A program made the position numbers and the translations under genes. DNA of 64,000 bases from Bacteroidota bacterium (GTDB lineage Bacteria > Bacteroidota > Bacteroidia > Bacteroidales > JAAYUG01): the NCBI GenBank assembly GCA_029571215.1, contig JAKPTE010000028.1:1-64000 (forward strand), in the 5' to 3' direction. This document shows, one piece after another, positions 41,994-50,544 of this stretch (the first letter of the stretch is position 1; the number at the start of each line of letters is the position of its first letter). Below the pieces are notes generated by a model, which had not been told where the DNA came from, searched no databases, and saw only the letters and a program-made list of their open reading frames with translations.

Positions 41994-44615
41994 TTAAAAT
42001 TCTATACCAATCATTAACACATCATCAAGTTGTTTTTCATTTCCTGTCCATTCCCTGAAATCACGGGCAAAGAGGTCGCTATATTCAGGCATGGTATAGC
42101 CGCGATACTGCAGAATGAGTTCCCTTACACGGTTGTTCCCATACTTGGATTTATCGGGGCCTCCGAGCTGATCAGTAAGGCCGTCGGTGAAAAAGAAGAT
42201 GCGATCGCCTTTGAGAACCTTAAAGGCATAGTTGGTAAAGGGTTTTTCTGTTTTCTTACCGACGGGGATGCCTCCAATAGCTTTCAAATCACCTTTGAAC
42301 TGAGTTATTTCCCCACTTCGCAGCAGGTAAAGGGGACGATGTGCTCCGGCAAACTGAACTTCCTGGGTATTCAGGTGGATCCGGACCAGCGCTACGTCCA
42401 TTCCATCCCGGGCGTCTGTATCAGTAGAGTGCTGGCGCAAAGTATTTCTGACTTCTTCATGCAGCAAATCAAGCAGGTGGGAGGCTGAAATTTCCTTTTC
42501 GCGTGTGGCAATATTGTTTAAAAGGAAATAGGCAATAAAGGATAGCATGGCTCCGGGAACTCCATGGCCTGTGCAATCAATTGCTGCCAGGTACAGGATG
42601 TCTTCCTGCCGGAAGAGCCATGGGAAATCGCCACTTACTACATCTTTAGCCTGGTAAAGCAGGAACGATTTAGGCAAGTGCTGCCGCAGCATCTTATTGT
42701 CGGGAATGATTGACTGCTGGATACGACGGGCATAGTTGATACTGTCCTGAATTTTCCGGTTTTTTTCTTCGATTTCCCGGTGCGTATTTTTAACTTCGGT
42801 AACATCATGTCCGACAAGCAAAACGGATTCCAGCTCATTGTCGGCAAATTCTGGAATCACATCAAAACTGATATACATGTAAGTGTCATTGCCACGAGAA
42901 TCATTTGCCAGAGCCACTTCACGGGTATATTTGCCAGGTGATTCCTTCATTTCGCTAATGGCAGACCGGAAAAAGACAAGCAATACCTCATTAAGACCGA
43001 TGTCTTCGATAGTTCTGCCGGTAACCTCTTTGGGAGTAAGGCCGGTATATTTTTCAATCATGGGATTGACATAGAAAAACTGTCCAGAAGGGCTGAGGCG
43101 CAAAATGAGGTCGGGTGAGTTTTCGGAAAGGGATTGCATTTTGCTTTTCAGGCGTTCTTCCTTTTCAGCCTTTTTGCGGGCAGTTATATCGCGGGTGTTC
43201 ATGAGAATTCCCTGGATAGCAGGATCATCCAGGAGATTACGTCCGGTAGTTTCGAGAAAGATTCTTTCCCCGTCTTTTTTCATGTAGGTATACTGGAGTG
43301 TCTGGGGCTGGGAAGGATTTTTGATCAGCTCGCTGAACATTGTACGCAGTTCGGCCTCCCCCCGGCGGGTTATGCGCTGCAGGTCTTTCCCTTTCATCAT
43401 TTCATTGGGTGTATATCCCAGGATGCGGGTTACCGAGGGACTGACGAATTTAAGCATCATGTTTTCATCATAAATAAATATGATTTCAGAAGCATTTTCG
43501 AGAAGTGAGTGAAGCCTTTTCTGGGCATTTTCCACTTCGCGTATCTGTGCTTCTAGCTTTTTGTTAGTAATTTGAAGCTGTTCCTGCGTGGCCTGCATTT
43601 CTTCCGCACTCATCCGCAACTGCTCTTCGCTTTCGCGGAGTTCTTCGGTAATTTTCTGTGCCTGGCGGAGCAGGTTTTCGGTTTGCTGGTTTACCCGTAG
43701 GTTAAACAGGGTACGGGCAATGATTTCTGCCAGTTCGCGCATGAACCGGATGGTCAGGTCGGGAATATGGTCTTCGAGGGAGGCTACTTCGATAACCCCT
43801 TGCAGCTTTTCGTCGATTATCAAAGGCACAATCAGGAGGCTCCGTGGTTTCCTGTCACCAAGAATACCGGATGTAATGGTCATATAGTCATCAGGGATTT
43901 CGGTACGGTAAATGAAATCCTTTTCATAGGCGCATTGTCCAATCAGTCCTTGTCCAATCCGAAATTCCTTCTGAACATATTTCTTCCGGTTATATGCGTA
44001 GGTGGCAACATTGATAAGGAGTTTCTTTTCTTCGTCATAAAAATACAGTGCTCCCTGAATGGCGTTGATGTACTTGATCAGATTGGTAATTACCTCATTG
44101 GATAGTTCCTCTATTTTGTTATGAATACGGAGAATATCAGATATTAGTTCTTTCCCTTCTGCAATCCAGTTTTGTTCCTGTTCCTTCCGGGAGTTGGCAA
44201 GGAGGTTATCGCGCATAACAAGAAGGGCTTTCCCCAGGATGTCATCTTCGCCGCTAAGGGTGTACTGAAAATGAAAATTGCCGGAACCAATTTCTTTGGC
44301 GAATGTTGCGTTGCATGAGTAGTTCTCTTCCAGCTTCCGGAGGTGTTCATGGAATGATTTACGGTCAGCATTCCTTTTGCGTATTTCCCCAAGAGTAATA
44401 AGGGCAAAAAGGAAAGGGAAAAGATCAACCAGAAAGTGGATGGGATTTCTGAGGTGGGATGCTCCGATGGTTTTGAATGTCAGCATTTCATTATGAATAC
44501 CTGCATCAAGAACCCATGCCATAAACGGGAAAAGCAACCCGGCGGCAAATGCGGCCATTATTCTTGTAGCAACAAAGCTGGAAGAAAGTTTATTATAAAC
44601 AGTTGAAATTTTCAT
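41994..44615 (-). CDS. GAF-PAS-PAS-SpoIIE/PP2C phosphatase, SiaA-like
   Basis: The 873-residue protein is a membrane-bound serine/threonine phosphatase. It has two TM helices (about 18-38 and 60-77), a HAMP-like stretch (GNFHFQYTL, then DDILGKALLVM), a GAF domain (150-310), a coiled coil (310-370), PAS (368-485), PAS (495-610) and a SpoIIE PP2C domain (640-873). Metal-site motifs are complete: VVSGDF (659-664), DCTGHGVPGAMLS (680-692), DGMDVAL, TDGLTDQ (810-816) and LDDVLMIGI near the end. By analogy with SiaA it should dephosphorylate the DUF1987 protein. It starts 5 bases after the GAF gene. Unlike SiaA, its sensing part is mainly cytoplasmic. Confidence 0.88.
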   Translation of the reverse strand: MKISTVYNKLSSSFVATRIMAAFAAGLLFPFMAWVLDAGIHNEMLTFKTIGASHLRNPIHFLVDLFPFLFALITLGEIRKRNADRKSFHEHLRKLEENYSCNATFAKEIGSGNFHFQYTLSGEDDILGKALLVMRDNLLANSRKEQEQNWIAEGKELISDILRIHNKIEELSNEVITNLIKYINAIQGALYFYDEEKKLLINVATYAYNRKKYVQKEFRIGQGLIGQCAYEKDFIYRTEIPDDYMTITSGILGDRKPRSLLIVPLIIDEKLQGVIEVASLEDHIPDLTIRFMRELAEIIARTLFNLRVNQQTENLLRQAQKITEELRESEEQLRMSAEEMQATQEQLQITNKKLEAQIREVENAQKRLHSLLENASEIIFIYDENMMLKFVSPSVTRILGYTPNEMMKGKDLQRITRRGEAELRTMFSELIKNPSQPQTLQYTYMKKDGERIFLETTGRNLLDDPAIQGILMNTRDITARKKAEKEERLKSKMQSLSENSPDLILRLSPSGQFFYVNPMIEKYTGLTPKEVTGRTIEDIGLNEVLLVFFRSAISEMKESPGKYTREVALANDSRGNDTYMYISFDVIPEFADNELESVLLVGHDVTEVKNTHREIEEKNRKIQDSINYARRIQQSIIPDNKMLRQHLPKSFLLYQAKDVVSGDFPWLFRQEDILYLAAIDCTGHGVPGAMLSFIAYFLLNNIATREKEISASHLLDLLHEEVRNTLRQHSTDTDARDGMDVALVRIHLNTQEVQFAGAHRPLYLLRSGEITQFKGDLKAIGGIPVGKKTEKPFTNYAFKVLKGDRIFFFTDGLTDQLGGPDKSKYGNNRVRELILQYRGYTMPEYSDLFARDFREWTGNEKQLDDVLMIGIEF

Positions 44616-44620
44616 AGCAA

Positions 44621-45415
44621 TCAGGCTCTGTTGTTTGTGTTGAAATTGCTGATCAGGATTTTTGCGACCAATTTACCAAGTTGTGTCAGTACCTGGAAAT
44701 CGTTTTCGCTAAAAGGTTTGAAGGCGGCAATTTCAATAAATCCGAGTTTTTTATCTTCTTCGGTAATCGGAAGGATGAGAAGAAATCCGGGATCTGAGCT
44801 GCCAAGGCCTGAGATGACAGTAAGATAATTTTTTGGCACATGGGTAACATAGAGTATGCGCCTGTCTTTAACTGCCTGCCCCGGCAAAGATTCCCCAAGT
44901 CGAATTTCGGGAGGCGGATCCGGAGAATACCAGGCATAGCGGGCAACGGGTCTGAATACGTCAGAATCTGGTACCGAAGAATAAAAAAGTCCGGTAACGA
45001 TTTCGAATTTCTGAGCGAGGTGGCTCAGAACTCCTTCGGCAAACAATTCCAATTTTTCCGGGATGGCGGCAGGGAGAAGATTCTCAGCATCTGCATGAAC
45101 CGACACAGTTGAATCGGATATTTCCCGGGTATTTTCCGAAGAAGAGAGCGATTCATTTACATTGATGGCAGGGGAGTTCGTTTCTGCTTCCGTATTAATG
45201 GTCTCGTCTTCAGAGATATTTTTTTGTACTGCCGAAAGAAAAAGAAAAAAAGAAAAAACACCCGCCAGAAGGATACCTGCAACAAAAGCAACTGTGAGGG
45301 TTTGGGAAGGAAGATTTTCCATTCTCTGAAAGAGGGAATACAGTAAGAGAAAATCGGCCAGAAGCAATATGAATAAAATAAAAATAGTCAACCTGTTATG
45401 TAAAAATTGCGTCAT
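44621..45415 (-). CDS. Membrane-anchored GAF domain protein
   Basis: The 264-residue protein has two N-terminal TM helices (about 9-29 and 38-62), an acidic Ser/Thr-rich linker (residues 65-118), and a single GAF domain (residues 120-258). The GAF domain carries RLGESLPGQAVKDRRILYV, HVPKNYLTVISGLGSSDPG and LGFIEIAAFKPF, the same subtype as in the phosphatase downstream and the sensor upstream. There is no kinase, cyclase or other output domain, so it probably works by binding a ligand and a partner protein. It lies 6 bases after cheB and 5 bases before the phosphatase gene. Confidence 0.78.
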   Translation of the reverse strand: MTQFLHNRLTIFILFILLLADFLLLYSLFQRMENLPSQTLTVAFVAGILLAGVFSFFLFLSAVQKNISEDETINTEAETNSPAINVNESLSSSENTREISDSTVSVHADAENLLPAAIPEKLELFAEGVLSHLAQKFEIVTGLFYSSVPDSDVFRPVARYAWYSPDPPPEIRLGESLPGQAVKDRRILYVTHVPKNYLTVISGLGSSDPGFLLILPITEEDKKLGFIEIAAFKPFSENDFQVLTQLGKLVAKILISNFNTNNRA

Positions 45416-45421
45416 TGTGAA

Positions 45422-45979
45422 TCAGGTTAAATTTGTCAGGAAATTTACAATTTGTTCCGGACTTAGCACAAAATCAGGATCCAATAATTTCAGTGCCGCT
45501 TCGGGCATTGTTTTGACTTCGCATGAAGCGGGTTCCTGTACAATGGTTATTCCTCCAAGTTCTTTAATTTTTGATATTCCGAGGGCTCCATCCTGATTTG
45601 CACCCGAAAGAAGTACTCCAATCAGGTGGTTGCGATATGCACGTGCGGCAGTAAGAAATGCAAGATCAATCGATGGGCGGGCATGATGGACGGGAGGCTC
45701 CGTACTGAGAGAAATGGTCTGATAGTTTTCGATCAGCATATGGTAATTGGCCGGTGCAAGGTATGCTGTTCCGGGAAGGATGACTTCCTTGTCAAACGGT
45801 TCTTTGATCGGAATGGACGCCTGTATGGAAAGTGCTTCCACAAAACCGGATCGGACATTCTTTAGACGGTGCAGACAAAGAAAGATTGGGAAAGATAAAG
45901 GAAAATGGAATGCATGCAGAATATTGACAACCGTTCTGAAACTGCCGGCGGATCCTCCGATGATGATCGCTTTATCCAT
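45422..45979 (-). CDS. cheB: CheB-type methylesterase, catalytic domain only
   Basis: The 185-residue protein is a stand-alone CheB esterase domain that lacks the receiver domain. The triad is intact: Ser10 in IIGGSAGSF, His37 in LCLHRL and Asp130 in LLSGANQDGALG. LPGTAYLAPANYHMLIE and HHARPSIDLAFLTAA are standard CheB blocks. CheB removes methyl (and amide) groups from chemoreceptors, but no receptor is seen here. It lies 3 bases after the degenerate cheR and 6 bases before the GAF gene. Without a receiver domain its control must be by expression or by protein partners. Confidence 0.88.
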   Translation of the reverse strand: MDKAIIIGGSAGSFRTVVNILHAFHFPLSFPIFLCLHRLKNVRSGFVEALSIQASIPIKEPFDKEVILPGTAYLAPANYHMLIENYQTISLSTEPPVHHARPSIDLAFLTAARAYRNHLIGVLLSGANQDGALGISKIKELGGITIVQEPASCEVKTMPEAALKLLDPDFVLSPEQIVNFLTNLT

Positions 45980-45982
45980 ACG

Positions 45983-46813
45983 TCATTTTTTCCGGTATAT
46001 TTTTTCTTCTGCATTAACAATCAGATAATTCTCGGCAAAAAAGGAAAGATCGATTTGTTCTTTATGTCCGATAACAAGAATACCCCCCTGATGAAGATTC
46101 TGGTGGAAGAATGATAGCGTCAGGTTCTGAAGATGTTTGCCAAAGTATAGCAATTGATTTCTGAAAAGTATCAGATCAAACGATGCGGAAAGTTTTTTTT
46201 CGGAAGGTAAAAAGGATACATCAAAATCAACATGGCTGTCCATAGGAAGGGTTTTATAGTACAAGATACCCTTGCTGGTGAAATAGTCAGTAAGCTGGTT
46301 TTTTCCGCCTGCAAGAAGATAATTTTCATTACTGGAAACGATTTTATCGCGCCGGGTAATGCCGGATAGGACATGTTCGAGGTTTTTTTGGCTGGGACAT
46401 GTGGCCAGTATCCGTACATTCGACAGAACTTCCATTTCATGGAGAAGAATGATAAGGGAATAAAGTTCATCTCCCGAAACGCAGGAAGGCACCCATATTT
46501 TTATATTACCCTTTTTACTGATGAGTTCAGGGAGGAGAGTTTCTCTTAAAAGGAGCCACATACCCGGATCACGGAAGAATTCGGTTGATTCCACCATGAG
46601 ATCAGCAAAGAATGTGTCGGTAAAAAGGGGGTCTTCACGGATCCGGGCAACGAGCATATCAGGAAAACGAAAATTGTGAAGCTGGATGCAACGGGTAAGC
46701 CTTCGACGTAAGGATGCTGTTGCAAACTCTCCCAGATCAACTCCGGTGATTTCCCTGACCTGCCGGACAAGGTTCATATAATCAACAAGACTTATTTCGT
46801 TGAGGAGGTTCAT
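45983..46813 (-). CDS. CheR-like protein with degenerate SAM-binding motifs
   Basis: The 276-residue protein has the CheR layout: N-terminal helical domain with FATASLRRRLTRCI, then VESTEFFRDPGMW, matching the other CheR of the operon in spacing. The SAM motif I, which reads IWDIGCSTGQE in that CheR (residues 106-116), reads IWVPSCVSGDE here. The following acidic strand ATDLNSE is ATCPSQK, and the FCRN motif is LFRN. These changes remove residues that normally hold SAM, so it may be a pseudoenzyme. The first bases overlap the end of the sensor gene by four, indicating translational coupling. It could be a scaffold or regulator. Confidence 0.78.
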   Translation of the reverse strand: MNLLNEISLVDYMNLVRQVREITGVDLGEFATASLRRRLTRCIQLHNFRFPDMLVARIREDPLFTDTFFADLMVESTEFFRDPGMWLLLRETLLPELISKKGNIKIWVPSCVSGDELYSLIILLHEMEVLSNVRILATCPSQKNLEHVLSGITRRDKIVSSNENYLLAGGKNQLTDYFTSKGILYYKTLPMDSHVDFDVSFLPSEKKLSASFDLILFRNQLLYFGKHLQNLTLSFFHQNLHQGGILVIGHKEQIDLSFFAENYLIVNAEEKIYRKK

Positions 46814-49455
46814 CTTCCGGTTTCTTTCCAGAGCAGGTTTCTCAGCCGTTCAATTTCTTTGTTGGCTTCTTCCAGCAACTTGTATTTAAGTCTTTTTTCG
46901 GTAATATCCTGTGCCAGGAAGTAAACCTTATAAATTCTTCCATTTTCATCTTTCAGTGGGGTAAAACCAGACATGAGCCAGATTTCTTCACCTGTGGGTT
47001 TGGTTCTTTTCAGTACTCCCGAATAGGATTTTTCTTTCATCAGTTCGTTCCAGATTTTTACGAACTGGTCCAACTCATCGGATTTCAGAAAATTTCTGTA
47101 ATTTTTTCCGATTACTTCTTTTCGTGCATATCCGGTTGTTCTGAGATAGTTTTCGTTAGCATCGGAAATGATGCCATCGGGTTGCAGGATGCAACGTATA
47201 AGGGATTCATCGACAGCGTGATACAAGGTTTCCAGTTCGAGGTTTTTGCGCAACAGTTCGCGTGTTTTTTCCTGAAGTACAATTTCCTGTTGTTTGGATT
47301 CCGTGATATCGGATGCTATGCATAAGATTCTGTTTATCTGCTGATTCATATCGGCAAGCGGGGTAAAGCTCATGCTGAGCCATATTTCCCGTCCACCGGC
47401 AAGACGGATGGATTCAACAGAATGCCTGGGTTTTCCGTTATTAAGATCATTCCATAGTTGCTGGTAGGAATCAGATGTTATATCAAGGTTCATCAGGGTT
47501 GCGTAACGTTTTCCGGTTACCAGCTGTGGTTTGGTTCCGATGAGCTGGCAGAAGCGTTCATTTACAGAAAGAATGCGGGAATCAGTATCGAGTTCAAGAA
47601 CAAGGGATGATTGGTTGATTGCTTTGAGAATACCGGTAATTTCGCGTTCACGACGGGTAGCTTCTTCCTGGGCAACCTGCAGCATTTCAATATTCTGGCG
47701 CATTTTTCTGTCCTGTTCTGCCAGTTCATGGGCCTGTTGTTGCGATTTTTCAAGAAGGATCCGGTTGCGGGTATTGATCTGAACCATCGAAAGGGCGGAG
47801 GCAATGCTTTCAGCCGATTTTTCTAGGAATTCACGGAAATGAGGTTCCGGTTCCTTCAGGCTTGCTATCTCCAGAACTCCCAGAACATGGTTATTCGTCA
47901 TTAGCGGAATGAGGATCAGGCATCCGGGTTTTGATTCACCCAAACCGGAAGTTATTTTAATGTAATTAGCCGGAATATCGGTGAGATAAATGCTGTTTTT
48001 CTCAAGAGCACAGGTGCCTACCAGACCCTCCCCGAAATAAAATGTGCGGCTTATGTATTTTTTTCGGTTGTAGGCAAAAGCGGATACCAGACGCAACAAG
48101 GGTTTTGAGTCACTTTCCGTATCCGAAAGGAACAAGGCTCCCTGGCTTGCTCCGATATCACGAACGATAAACCGAACCACCTGATCAGATAACGTTGTCA
48201 CATCGGTGCTCGATAATCTGATAACTTCAGCAAGCCGGGCAAGAGCTTCCGAGGTCCAACGGCGTTTCTTTTCTTCCTTTTCGAATTCCTTTCTTGTGTT
48301 TTCTGCCCTTTTAAGGCCATGTCCAAGGTTCAGAAGAGCATTACCTAATAAATCATGGTCGCTGAGTGGTGTGTATTCCGCAGAATAGTTGCCTTCAGCA
48401 ATGGCATTGGCGAAGTGTACCTTCTTCCGTAAATCTTCGGCATATGAATTAAGAATTTGATAAATTTCTTTTGTGTCAGAGACTCCTCCGGGCGGAATGG
48501 GCTCCGGAATATGCCCGTTGTACAGTTCCGAAAGATACCGTTTGAGTGTATTGAAAATAAAACGGACTTTCCGGCTGTATAAAGAAAACACAAGGAACAC
48601 CAGAGAAAATAAAAAGAGCCCCGCCGCCAGACCAGAGAAGTACAAACGTTGCAGTTGTTTGTTGGTCATTTCATTTGAAAGTCGAGCAAGCAGGTCAGTT
48701 GCACCCAGACAATCCGCAAGGAGGTCCCTCACAGCCTTTTCCTGTCCTGAGATCGATTGATAAATTTGAATCAGAATCGCTGATTCATCAGCCAGATTCC
48801 GGCTGATACCCGTTGAAAGGAACCCGGGAGAAGAAAGAATTGTATGTATTTTATAAAGGGACGGAAGATCTTCTGTTGTTACCCAGTTATGGTAGCTGAT
48901 CAGGTAATCGGCGGTGGTTTTTTTGTCAGGGATAATCTGAATGATTGAATTTTCAAGGCTGTCAAGTTTCTTTTCAAATTGCAATGAACGTTTTTCTGCT
49001 TCGATGATATCAGGAAGGATTTGTATGAATCCGGTGCGAAACTTTGTGTAATCATCAAGAAAATCATCCAGCGCTTTCGAAAGAGAAGGGAAACGGGCTA
49101 TACCATTCTTTATTTCAGACTGGGACAGGGTTTTATCAACCGAGCCAAGAAAATCCGGCAATTTATCATAGTCAGGGTGCCTGGTTGTTGGTACACCTGC
49201 AGCGGGGAATGCTGACAGGTCCCCATCCTTTTTTAATGCCCGGTACAGTATGGTAAGGTTTTTTCGTATTGTTTGAAATGAACGGTCAATTTTCTGCAGT
49301 TCTTCAAGCTGGTTGACTGAGTTCAGGAAAAGTGCAGTAAGCACAATACAGGTCACCGCAAACAAGGAGTAAATTACCAGGGTAAGATTTCTGAAAGTAA
49401 GCGTTTTCACCTTCCTGACCATTGTCTGTCTCATCAGATGGAAAGGGATATGCAT
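46810..49455 (-). CDS. Membrane sensor HAMP-GAF-PAS-PAS without output domain
   Basis: The 881-residue protein has TM1 (24-46), a periplasmic helical region of about 220 residues, TM2 (270-294), a HAMP-like region (295-385), a GAF domain (405-560), a coiled coil (560-612), and two PAS domains (613-725 and 745-855). It then ends in a short helix (KEIERLRNLLWKETGR). There is no histidine kinase, cyclase, phosphatase or receiver domain. The GAF block FGEGLVGTCALEKNSIYL and IPANYIKITSGLGESKPG match the other GAF proteins of the operon. The stop overlaps the next gene's start by four bases. It may signal by contact with CheR/CheB or the phosphatase. Confidence 0.83.
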   Translation of the reverse strand: MHIPFHLMRQTMVRKVKTLTFRNLTLVIYSLFAVTCIVLTALFLNSVNQLEELQKIDRSFQTIRKNLTILYRALKKDGDLSAFPAAGVPTTRHPDYDKLPDFLGSVDKTLSQSEIKNGIARFPSLSKALDDFLDDYTKFRTGFIQILPDIIEAEKRSLQFEKKLDSLENSIIQIIPDKKTTADYLISYHNWVTTEDLPSLYKIHTILSSPGFLSTGISRNLADESAILIQIYQSISGQEKAVRDLLADCLGATDLLARLSNEMTNKQLQRLYFSGLAAGLFLFSLVFLVFSLYSRKVRFIFNTLKRYLSELYNGHIPEPIPPGGVSDTKEIYQILNSYAEDLRKKVHFANAIAEGNYSAEYTPLSDHDLLGNALLNLGHGLKRAENTRKEFEKEEKKRRWTSEALARLAEVIRLSSTDVTTLSDQVVRFIVRDIGASQGALFLSDTESDSKPLLRLVSAFAYNRKKYISRTFYFGEGLVGTCALEKNSIYLTDIPANYIKITSGLGESKPGCLILIPLMTNNHVLGVLEIASLKEPEPHFREFLEKSAESIASALSMVQINTRNRILLEKSQQQAHELAEQDRKMRQNIEMLQVAQEEATRREREITGILKAINQSSLVLELDTDSRILSVNERFCQLIGTKPQLVTGKRYATLMNLDITSDSYQQLWNDLNNGKPRHSVESIRLAGGREIWLSMSFTPLADMNQQINRILCIASDITESKQQEIVLQEKTRELLRKNLELETLYHAVDESLIRCILQPDGIISDANENYLRTTGYARKEVIGKNYRNFLKSDELDQFVKIWNELMKEKSYSGVLKRTKPTGEEIWLMSGFTPLKDENGRIYKVYFLAQDITEKRLKYKLLEEANKEIERLRNLLWKETGR

Positions 49456-49471
49456 TTAGTCCATAACAGGA

Positions 49472-50341
49472 TTAAGGCAGAGGATTTTTTATAAAATAAA
49501 CCATGTCTTTCTTTTCGAAATGAGAAGAGAAGGGTCCGAGAATGCTTTCATGAAGACCAAGTACAAGGCAGCCTGACTCATGAAGGGAGCCATGAAAGGT
49601 CTTGAAAACTTTGTTCTGCAGATTGAAATTAAAGTAAATAATTACATTCCGGCAAAAAATAAGATCGAACTTACGGGACCAGATGTTACCTTGCTGAACG
49701 AGGTCATGTTTGCGAAAAACAGGTTTGGAAGTCAGAAAAGGTTTCATACGGATCAGGTCCCTGTTGTTATCAATCTCAAAATATTTTTCGTAGGGAACAT
49801 CGTAATGAATGGCCGTATTGTAAGGATTTTCCCTGATCACCTTGTCAAAATTATCCAGGTAACTGATATTGAAACGGTATCTATAAACTCCTTTTGAAGC
49901 AGCTGAGAGCACTTCCGAATTTAAATCGGTAGCATAGACATTGGTTTTTTCAAACAAGCCCAGTTCGTTGAGCAGGATGAGAAGGGAGTATACTTCCTGA
50001 CCGGTGGAGCATCCGATATCCCAGATATTGATAACGGGAAGATGGGCATACAGGGGGAGTACTTTGTAACGGAGCATATGCCAGACCTGGGGATCACGGA
50101 AAAGTTCCGTTGTATTGACGGTAACTTCGCGCACTATTTTTTCGGCAAATCCTTCATCCTGTTCAATGGCATGAAGCAACTGGGGAAGCGACATTTTGTG
50201 ATCTACCAGAATTTTGGCAATTCTTCTCCGGAGAGATTTATCTGAGTATTCCGAAAAGTCATAATCTGAAGCCTGGCGCAATGCAGAGATGAACATGCCA
50301 AGTTCCTGGTCTGATACTTCCATTGTAAGCGAAGATAACAC
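49472..50341 (-). CDS. cheR: CheR-type protein-glutamate methyltransferase
   Basis: The 289-residue protein is a conventional CheR. It has the N-terminal substrate domain (EYSDKSLRRRIAKIL), VNTTELFRDPQVW, and the SAM-binding motif INIWDIGCSTGQEVYSLLI (104-122) followed by YATDLNSEVLSAASKG and KFDLIFCRNVIIYFN (224-238). CheR methylates glutamates of chemoreceptors; here the target is unknown and could be the sensor encoded 16 bases downstream. It is the first gene of the signalling operon. A possible weak -7 box (TATATTTA, 50368 to 50361) lies 20 bases upstream of the ATG. Confidence 0.9.
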   Translation of the reverse strand: MLSSLTMEVSDQELGMFISALRQASDYDFSEYSDKSLRRRIAKILVDHKMSLPQLLHAIEQDEGFAEKIVREVTVNTTELFRDPQVWHMLRYKVLPLYAHLPVINIWDIGCSTGQEVYSLLILLNELGLFEKTNVYATDLNSEVLSAASKGVYRYRFNISYLDNFDKVIRENPYNTAIHYDVPYEKYFEIDNNRDLIRMKPFLTSKPVFRKHDLVQQGNIWSRKFDLIFCRNVIIYFNFNLQNKVFKTFHGSLHESGCLVLGLHESILGPFSSHFEKKDMVYFIKNPLP

Positions 50342-50360
50342 GGGCAGATAATTATCCGGT

Positions 50361-50368
50361 TAAATATA
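50361..50368 (-). promoter_or_regulatory. Possible -7 box of the cheR-sensor-siaABC-like operon
   Basis: TATATTTA on the minus strand differs from TAnnTTTG in the last base, and no good -33 element is present. It is the only candidate in front of the operon, with the ATG 20 bases downstream. The 200-base gap up to the nitroreductase gene holds no other recognised gene. Confidence 0.25.
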
Positions 50369-50509
50369 GGCATTTTGTTTTAAATTGATGCATGTTCGCT
50401 TTGATGTTAGACCAAATTCTGCATATCCGCTGGCAAGCGGCAAAAAAACAGTAAGGCCAAAAGCAAATGGTATGGGTTATTCCGTCAATAACCACAGGCA
50501 ATTTTTTTG

Positions 50510-50517
50510 TATCTTTA
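50510..50517 (+). promoter_or_regulatory. Possible -7 box of the nitroreductase gene
   Basis: TATCTTTA lies 28 bases before the nitroreductase ATG. It matches TAnnTTTG except for the last base, and no -33 element is clear. Confidence 0.35.
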
Positions 50518-50544
50518 CATATATTAATTCTTAATCAGTTCGTT

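Noticed and set aside
41994-50341. Chemotaxis operon
   Set aside because: CheB and CheR are present, but there is no CheA, CheW, CheY or methyl-accepting receptor, and the remaining genes are of the partner-switch type.
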